Both the position numbers and the translations under genes were made by a program. Of a stretch of 64,000 nt of DNA, positions 59,694 through 64,000 are shown piece after piece. Position 1 is the stretch's first letter, and each line of letters begins with the position of its first letter. The notes beneath the pieces were generated by a model that saw nothing but the letters and a program-made list of their open reading frames with translations, had not been told where the DNA came from and searched no databases. This DNA is from Promicromonospora sp. AC04 (GTDB lineage Bacteria > Actinomycetota > Actinomycetes > Actinomycetales > Cellulomonadaceae), in NCBI RefSeq assembly GCF_003058225.1, contig NZ_QBUG01000007.1, forward strand, positions 62,001 through 126,000. Reading direction: 5' to 3'.

Positions 59694-60464
59694 TCAGCGG
59701 ACCTCGATGCCCGCCGCGCGCATCGCGTCCTTGACCTGGCCCACCGTCAGCACGCCGAAGTGGAACACCGAGGCCGCGAGGACGGCGTCGGCGCCTGCCT
59801 TGGCCGCCTCGACGAAGTGCTCGGGCTTACCCGCCCCGCCGGACGCGACGAGCGGCACGTGCACACGCTCGCGCACGGCGTGCAGCATCTCCAGGTCGAA
59901 ACCCGCTGTGGTGCCGTCCGCGTCCATCGAGTTGAGCAGGATCTCCCCCGCCCCCAGGGCGGCGGCCTTCTCGGCCCACTCCACGGCGTCGATCCCGGTT
60001 CCGCGCCGCCCGCCGTGCGTGGTGACCTCGTAGCCCGACGGCGTGGTGACCTCGCCGGTGACGCGGCGCGCGTCGACGCTCAGGGTCAGCACCTGCGAGC
60101 CGAACCGGCGGGCGATCTCGGAGATCAGCTCCGGGCGCGCGATGGCCGCCGTGTTCACGCCCACCTTGTCGGCGCCGGCCCGCAGCAGCCGGTCGACGTC
60201 GTCCGTCGAGCGCACGCCGCCGCCCACGGTGAGCGGCACGAACACCTGCTCGGCGGTGCGCCGCACCACGTCCACCATGGTCTCGCGGTCGCCCGACGAC
60301 GCAGACACGTCCAGGAACGTGAGCTCGTCGGCGCCCTCGGCGTCGTACCGGCCGGCGAGCTCAACCGGGTCCCCGGCGTCACGCAGGTCGGCGAAGTTGA
60401 CGCCCTTGACCACTCGGCCGGCGTCGACGTCCAGGCACGGGATCACGCGGATCGCGACGGACAT
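59694..60464 (-). CDS. hisF: imidazole glycerol phosphate synthase subunit HisF
   Basis: HisF is the cyclase subunit that, with ammonia from HisH, makes imidazole glycerol phosphate and AICAR. The 256-residue barrel starts [20 protein letters not shown] with the catalytic Asp in [28 protein letters not shown], the phosphate loop [20 protein letters not shown], the second catalytic Asp in LTLSVDARR and [20 protein letters not shown] follow. ATG 60464 overlaps the last base of the FKBP stop (TGATG). hisI is close by on the same strand but separated by the ABC pair. Complete. Confidence 0.97.
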   Translation of the reverse strand: MSVAIRVIPCLDVDAGRVVKGVNFADLRDAGDPVELAGRYDAEGADELTFLDVSASSGDRETMVDVVRRTAEQVFVPLTVGGGVRSTDDVDRLLRAGADKVGVNTAAIARPELISEIARRFGSQVLTLSVDARRVTGEVTTPSGYEVTTHGGRRGTGIDAVEWAEKAAALGAGEILLNSMDADGTTAGFDLEMLHAVRERVHVPLVASGGAGKPEHFVEAAKAGADAVLAASVFHFGVLTVGQVKDAMRAAGIEVR

Positions 60465-61402
60465 CAGCCCTCCTTCTTCTTCGGCTCTTCCTCGGCGACC
60501 GCCTTGTGCGCGTCGAGGATGTCGACCACGTACACCATTGTCTCGCCGGCCAGCCGGCTCTTGGTGTTGGCGTAGCCGTTCTGCGGCGGTACCACGAGCA
60601 TCACCTGGGACCCGACCGTCTGCTCCAGGAGGCCCTGGTCCCAGCCCTCGACGAGCCTGCCGATCCCGATCTCGGCGGACTGCGGCGGCGTGCCCTCCGT
60701 CCACGTCGTGTCGACCACCGACCCGTCGCTCCAGCGCACGGCGGTGAACTCCACGGTGAGGATCTGACCGGCCTGCACCTGCGGTCCGGTCCCCCGGATC
60801 AGCGGCTGCACCACCAGGTCCGGCGGCGGCTCGGCGCCCCGCGGGACGTCGACGGCCGGGGCGCCGAGGTCGTCGAGGCGCACCTGCGGCAGCTCCTTGC
60901 CCGGGGGCGCCTCCTCCGCGCCGGCCGCGCGCGCGGGCAGCACGTCCACCACCAGCAGCACGGGGACGCCGTCCTGCTCCTCCATGAGCGACAGGCGCGT
61001 GCCGACGCGCCTGCCCTCGAGCGCCTCGAAGAGGTGGTTGCCGAGCGACCGCTCGGTCATCGTGAACGCCGCGGGCGCGGTACGGAACGTGTTCTGCAGC
61101 TCGGTGCCGTCGCGGCCGTCCTGCGCGTAGAGGTTCAGCAGCACCGGGTCGTCGCGCTCCAGCACGTCGCCCGTGCCGGGCCAGACCATGCGCGAGCCGG
61201 GCTGCACCACGGCGAACGGCTTCTTGTACTCGAGCGTCGGCGGGGTCCCGCTCGTGCCCGTGACCTGCAACGGCGCCTGCGACGCCGACGACGTCGGTGC
61301 CGGGCCCACGTCCACCGGCAACGACGCCGGCGAGCACGCCGCCGTCACGATCACCGCCGCCGCTGCCAGCGCACCGGCGATGACGCGTACCCAGGAACTC
61401 AC
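60464..61402 (-). CDS. FKBP-type peptidyl-prolyl isomerase lipoprotein
   Basis: This 312-residue exported prolyl isomerase starts with GTG 61402 and has GGGAGA upstream. The signal peptide ([20 protein letters not shown]) ends in a lipobox with the Cys at residue 23. A first FKBP-like segment (about 85-155) is poorly conserved. The C-terminal FKBP domain has [20 protein letters not shown], then [20 protein letters not shown] and [15 protein letters not shown]. The tail is Lys/Glu-rich. Location directly after pafA is conserved in actinobacteria. The role is presumably folding of secreted proteins at the membrane. It is coupled to hisF by a one-base overlap. Confidence 0.92.
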   Translation of the reverse strand: MSSWVRVIAGALAAAAVIVTAACSPASLPVDVGPAPTSSASQAPLQVTGTSGTPPTLEYKKPFAVVQPGSRMVWPGTGDVLERDDPVLLNLYAQDGRDGTELQNTFRTAPAAFTMTERSLGNHLFEALEGRRVGTRLSLMEEQDGVPVLLVVDVLPARAAGAEEAPPGKELPQVRLDDLGAPAVDVPRGAEPPPDLVVQPLIRGTGPQVQAGQILTVEFTAVRWSDGSVVDTTWTEGTPPQSAEIGIGRLVEGWDQGLLEQTVGSQVMLVVPPQNGYANTKSRLAGETMVYVVDILDAHKAVAEEEPKKKEG

Positions 61403-61443
61403 CGGAAGAGTCTCCCATGACGCGGCAGTGCCCCCGGAACGAC

Positions 61444-61483
61444 GGTGCCCCGGAATCGACCGGGCGGCCGGTTCCGGGGCACC
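61444..61483 (-). terminator. terminator of pafA
   Basis: Twelve-base perfect arms (61444-61455 with 61472-61483) with an inner CCGG/CCGG pairing lie ten bases after the pafA stop. Confidence 0.75.
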
Positions 61484-61492
61484 ATCCAGGTG

Positions 61493-62854
61493 TCACATGC
61501 TCTCGATGAGGCGCTCCACCCGGTCGTCCACGCTCTTGAACGGGTCCTTGCACAGCACCGTGCGCTGCGCCTGGTCGTTCAGCTTGAGGTGCACCCAGTC
61601 CACCGTGTAGTCGCGCCGCGCCTCCTGCGCCGCCCGCACGAAGTCGCCGCGCAGCTTGGCCCGGGTGGTCTGCGGCGGCAGGGCCGTCGACTCGAAGACC
61701 TCCAGGTCCGTCGTGACCCGCTCCACCATCCCGCGCGCCGCGAGCAGGTTGTACAGCCCCTCCGTGCGGGAGATGTCGTGGTAGGCGAGGTCGAGCCGGG
61801 CGATGCGCGGGTCGTCGAGCCCCAGGTCGTGCTTCTCCTGGTACCGCTTGATGAGCTTCAGCTTGATGACCCAGTCCAGCTCGCGGTCCACGAGCGACAG
61901 GTTCTCCGCCTCCAGGGCTCGCAGCCCGCGCTCCCACAGGTCGAGCACCTGCTTGACCACGGGCGTGACCTCGAGGTTGGCCTCCACGAGCTCGCGTGCG
62001 CGCTCGTAGTACTCCGACTGGATCTCGATCGCCGTCATGGTCCGGCCGTTGGCCAGCGTCACTGCGTGCTTGCCGGTGCGGTCGTGGCTGATCTCCCGGA
62101 TGGCGCGGATCGGGTTCTCCAGCGAGAGGTCCCGCATCGGGACGCCCGCCTCGACGAGGCGCAGCACCAGGTCGGTGGTGCCCACCTTCAGCATGGTGGT
62201 GGGCTCCGCCATCGACGAGTCGCCCACGATGACGTGCAGCCGGCGGTACAGCTCGGCGTCCGCGTGCGGCTCGTCGCGCGTGTTGATGATCGGCCGCGAC
62301 CGCGTAGTGGCGCTGGAGACCGCCTCCCAGATGTGGTCCGCACGCTGCGAGAGGCAGAACACCGCACCCCGCGGCGTCGAGAGCACCTTGCCCGCTCCGA
62401 CCAGGATCTGGCGGGTGATCAGGAACGGCACGAGCACGTCGGACAGCCGCGAGAAGTCACCCGACCGCCGCACCAGGTAGTTCTCGTGACACCCGTAGGA
62501 GTTGCCCGCCGAGTCGGTGTTGTTCTTGAACAGGTGGATGCGGCCCGGCAGGTCCTCGTGCTCGAGGCGCTGCTGCGCGTCGGCCACGAGGCCCTCCAGG
62601 ATGCGTTCCCCGCCCCGGTCGTACGAGACGAGCTGGCGCACGTCGTCGCACTCCGCCGTCGCGTACTCCGGGTGCGAGCCCACGTCGAGGTAGAGGCGGG
62701 AGCCGTTTCTCAGGAACACGTTCGAGGAACGGCCCCACGCCACCACCTTCCGGAACAGGTAGCGGGCGACCTCGTCTGCCGACAGGCCACGCCCGTCGTC
62801 GGCAGCGCACGTGACCCCGTACTCGGTCTCGAGACCGAAGATCCTGCGGTCCAT
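61493..62854 (-). CDS. pafA: Pup-protein ligase
   Basis: PafA joins the C-terminal Glu of Pup to lysines of target proteins, marking them for the proteasome. The 453-residue protein of the glutamine synthetase-like fold begins [20 protein letters not shown], where the Glu and catalytic acidic residues bind Mg-[23 protein letters not shown] and [20 protein letters not shown] are family hallmarks. The C-terminal small domain ends [10 protein letters not shown]. It is 453 residues long, as in mycobacteria, and lacks the loop insertion that defines Dop. It lies 32 bases downstream of prcA. Pup, Dop and Mpa/ARC are expected beyond the right edge. Confidence 0.97.
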   Translation of the reverse strand: MDRRIFGLETEYGVTCAADDGRGLSADEVARYLFRKVVAWGRSSNVFLRNGSRLYLDVGSHPEYATAECDDVRQLVSYDRGGERILEGLVADAQQRLEHEDLPGRIHLFKNNTDSAGNSYGCHENYLVRRSGDFSRLSDVLVPFLITRQILVGAGKVLSTPRGAVFCLSQRADHIWEAVSSATTRSRPIINTRDEPHADAELYRRLHVIVGDSSMAEPTTMLKVGTTDLVLRLVEAGVPMRDLSLENPIRAIREISHDRTGKHAVTLANGRTMTAIEIQSEYYERARELVEANLEVTPVVKQVLDLWERGLRALEAENLSLVDRELDWVIKLKLIKRYQEKHDLGLDDPRIARLDLAYHDISRTEGLYNLLAARGMVERVTTDLEVFESTALPPQTTRAKLRGDFVRAAQEARRDYTVDWVHLKLNDQAQRTVLCKDPFKSVDDRVERLIESM

Positions 62855-62886
62855 GGACTTCCCCTCCCCGTTCGCGGAATGTGCTG

Positions 62887-63831
62887 CTAGTGGTCGGTGC
62901 CGGACGTCGGGCCGGAAGCCTCCGGTCCTTCGTCAGGCTTCTCCTCGGTCGGGGACTCCTCGGTCGGGGATTCGTCGGTAGCGGTCTCTTCGGTGGTCTC
63001 GTCGGTGGCGGTCACGTCCGTGGTGGTCTCGTCGATGATCTCGTCGACAGCCGCCTCGTCGAGGGCGGCCCCAGGTGCGGTCTCACCCTCGCCGGCCGCC
63101 TCAGGGTCCGGCTTCGCGTCGTCCGACGGCGCCTCCGCGCCGTCGGCCAGCAGGTCGGCAAGGACCTGCCGGGTCAGCCGCCGGAACGCGCGCCGCGGCC
63201 GGTCGCGCTCCAGCACCGCCACCTCGAGCTGGGCTGCCTCGATGGTGCGCGACGACGAGCCGTCGCCCGACCCGAGCGCCGCCACGGCGAGCCGCAGCGC
63301 CTCCCCCAGCGTCAGGTCCGCGCGCCAGCCCTCCTTGACGCGCCGGCCGAGCTGCTCGGCCTGGCCGCCCATGACGACGAAGCCGTGCTCGTCGGCCACG
63401 GTGCCGTCGTAGGTGAGCCGGTAGATCTGGTCGTCCGCGGCGTCGGCACCCACCTCGGCGACGACGATCTCCACCTCGAGCGGCTTGGACTCGGTGATGA
63501 ACACGGTGCCGAGCGTCTGCGCGTACGCGTTCGCCAGGCCCCGCGCCGTCACGTCGGAGCGGTCGTAGGAGTACCCGCGCATGTCGGCGTACCGCACGCC
63601 GGCCACCCGCAGATTCTCGAACTCGTTGTACTTGCCGACGGCCGCAAACGCGATGCGGTCGTAGATCTCCGAGATCTTGTGCAGCGCCCGCGAGGGGTTC
63701 TCCGTGGCGAAGGCGATCCCGCCGTCGTAGGCCAGCACCACCACGGACCGGCCGCGGGCGATGCCCTTGCGGGCGAAGTCCGCCCGGTCCTTCATCAGCT
63801 GCTCGGGCGAGACGTAGAACGGCATGTTCAT
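62887..63831 (-). CDS. prcA: proteasome subunit alpha with long acidic tail
   Basis: PrcA forms the outer rings of the 20S proteasome and its gate. The 314-residue protein has the N-terminal gate segment [20 protein letters not shown], the alpha-type core [40 protein letters not shown] and [20 protein letters not shown]. Alpha-subunits elsewhere end at about residue 230-260; here residues 231-314 are a Thr/Glu/Asp/Pro-rich tail with repeats such as [21 protein letters not shown] 63831 overlaps the prcB stop (ATGA), ensuring matched amounts; an ATG two codons later is possible. The effect of the tail on gating or ATPase docking is unknown. Confidence 0.95.
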   Translation of the reverse strand: MNMPFYVSPEQLMKDRADFARKGIARGRSVVVLAYDGGIAFATENPSRALHKISEIYDRIAFAAVGKYNEFENLRVAGVRYADMRGYSYDRSDVTARGLANAYAQTLGTVFITESKPLEVEIVVAEVGADAADDQIYRLTYDGTVADEHGFVVMGGQAEQLGRRVKEGWRADLTLGEALRLAVAALGSGDGSSSRTIEAAQLEVAVLERDRPRRAFRRLTRQVLADLLADGAEAPSDDAKPDPEAAGEGETAPGAALDEAAVDEIIDETTTDVTATDETTEETATDESPTEESPTEEKPDEGPEASGPTSGTDH

Positions 63832-64000
63832 GCTATCGACCCCCTCTCACGACGCTGCGCCACGATCTGCTCCGCCGCGCGGGCGATCTCCGCGTCCTCG
63901 ATGCGCTGGTAGCCGTCCACCGACACGGTCGCGACCACCGGGTAGATGCCGCGCACCGTGTCTGGGCCGCCCGTGGCCGAGTCATCGTCCGCGGCGTCGT
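63828..64000 (-). CDS. prcB: proteasome subunit beta (C-terminal end only)
   Basis: The last about 56 residues of the catalytic proteasome subunit run in from the right edge: [20 protein letters not shown] followed by [18 protein letters not shown], the usual PrcB C-terminus. The propeptide and the catalytic Thr lie outside the window. The stop codon overlaps the prcA start as ATGA. Identification rests on this segment and on the neighbouring prcA and pafA. Confidence 0.93.
   Translation of the reverse strand, partial: DAADDDSATGGPDTVRGIYPVVATVSVDGYQRIEDAEIARAAEQIVAQRRERGSIA

Overview
The window is high-GC DNA whose gene content and order point to an actinobacterium, most likely of the order Micrococcales (a Cellulomonas/Promicromonospora-like lineage). 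The evidence is Pup-proteasome genes (prcB, prcA, pafA), an ANTAR response regulator, a trp cluster carrying the actinobacterial Trp-associated membrane protein, a secreted GH27 alpha-galactosidase, frequent GTG starts, and TAGGAT-type -10 boxes. The taxonomic placement is an inference from family knowledge, not from a database search. Most genes are on the minus strand, coding density is very high, and no gene-free stretch exceeds about 270 bases.

Left part (1-24.7 kb). uvrA (cut by the window edge) lies downstream of a large STAND-type P-loop/TPR protein. A small helical protein, sthA (transhydrogenase), a YciI protein, the alpha-galactosidase and a TerC membrane protein follow; terC is preceded by a probable Mn-sensing yybP-ykoY riboswitch. 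Next come an NADP oxidoreductase, uvrB, coaE, and a cytochrome P450 that lacks the ExxR motif and is divergent from an ABC exporter. The section ends with a CDF metal transporter, a second STAND-TPR paralogue and rpsA.

Middle part (24.7-41.1 kb). A four-gene peptide-type ABC import operon runs from the binding lipoprotein through two permeases to a double ATPase. Then come a methyltransferase, a 1.2-kb cassette consisting of a putative AbiEi-like/PD-(D/E)XK nuclease gene enclosed by two long related palindromes, polA, a hotdog thioesterase, a GNAT acetyltransferase and the ANTAR regulator. These are followed by tRNA-Leu(CAA) with an unusual palindrome in front of it, a decayed SDR gene, a channel-like TrkA-N/RyR protein and pyk.

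Right part (41.1-64 kb). gltB-gltD (glutamate synthase) is followed, moving right, by a tightly overlapping run read leftward: hisI, trpE, Trp-associated membrane protein, three small membrane proteins, trpC, trpB, trpA, lgt. Then come a heterodimeric ABC exporter under a MerR/SoxR-like promoter, hisF, an FKBP lipoprotein, pafA, prcA and the 3' end of prcB. Many junctions are 4-base ATGA or GTGA overlaps, which implies translational coupling.

The least explained structures are the palindrome-flanked nuclease cassette (31269-32450), the two STAND-TPR paralogues, and the ExxR-less P450 with its symmetric operator-like site.
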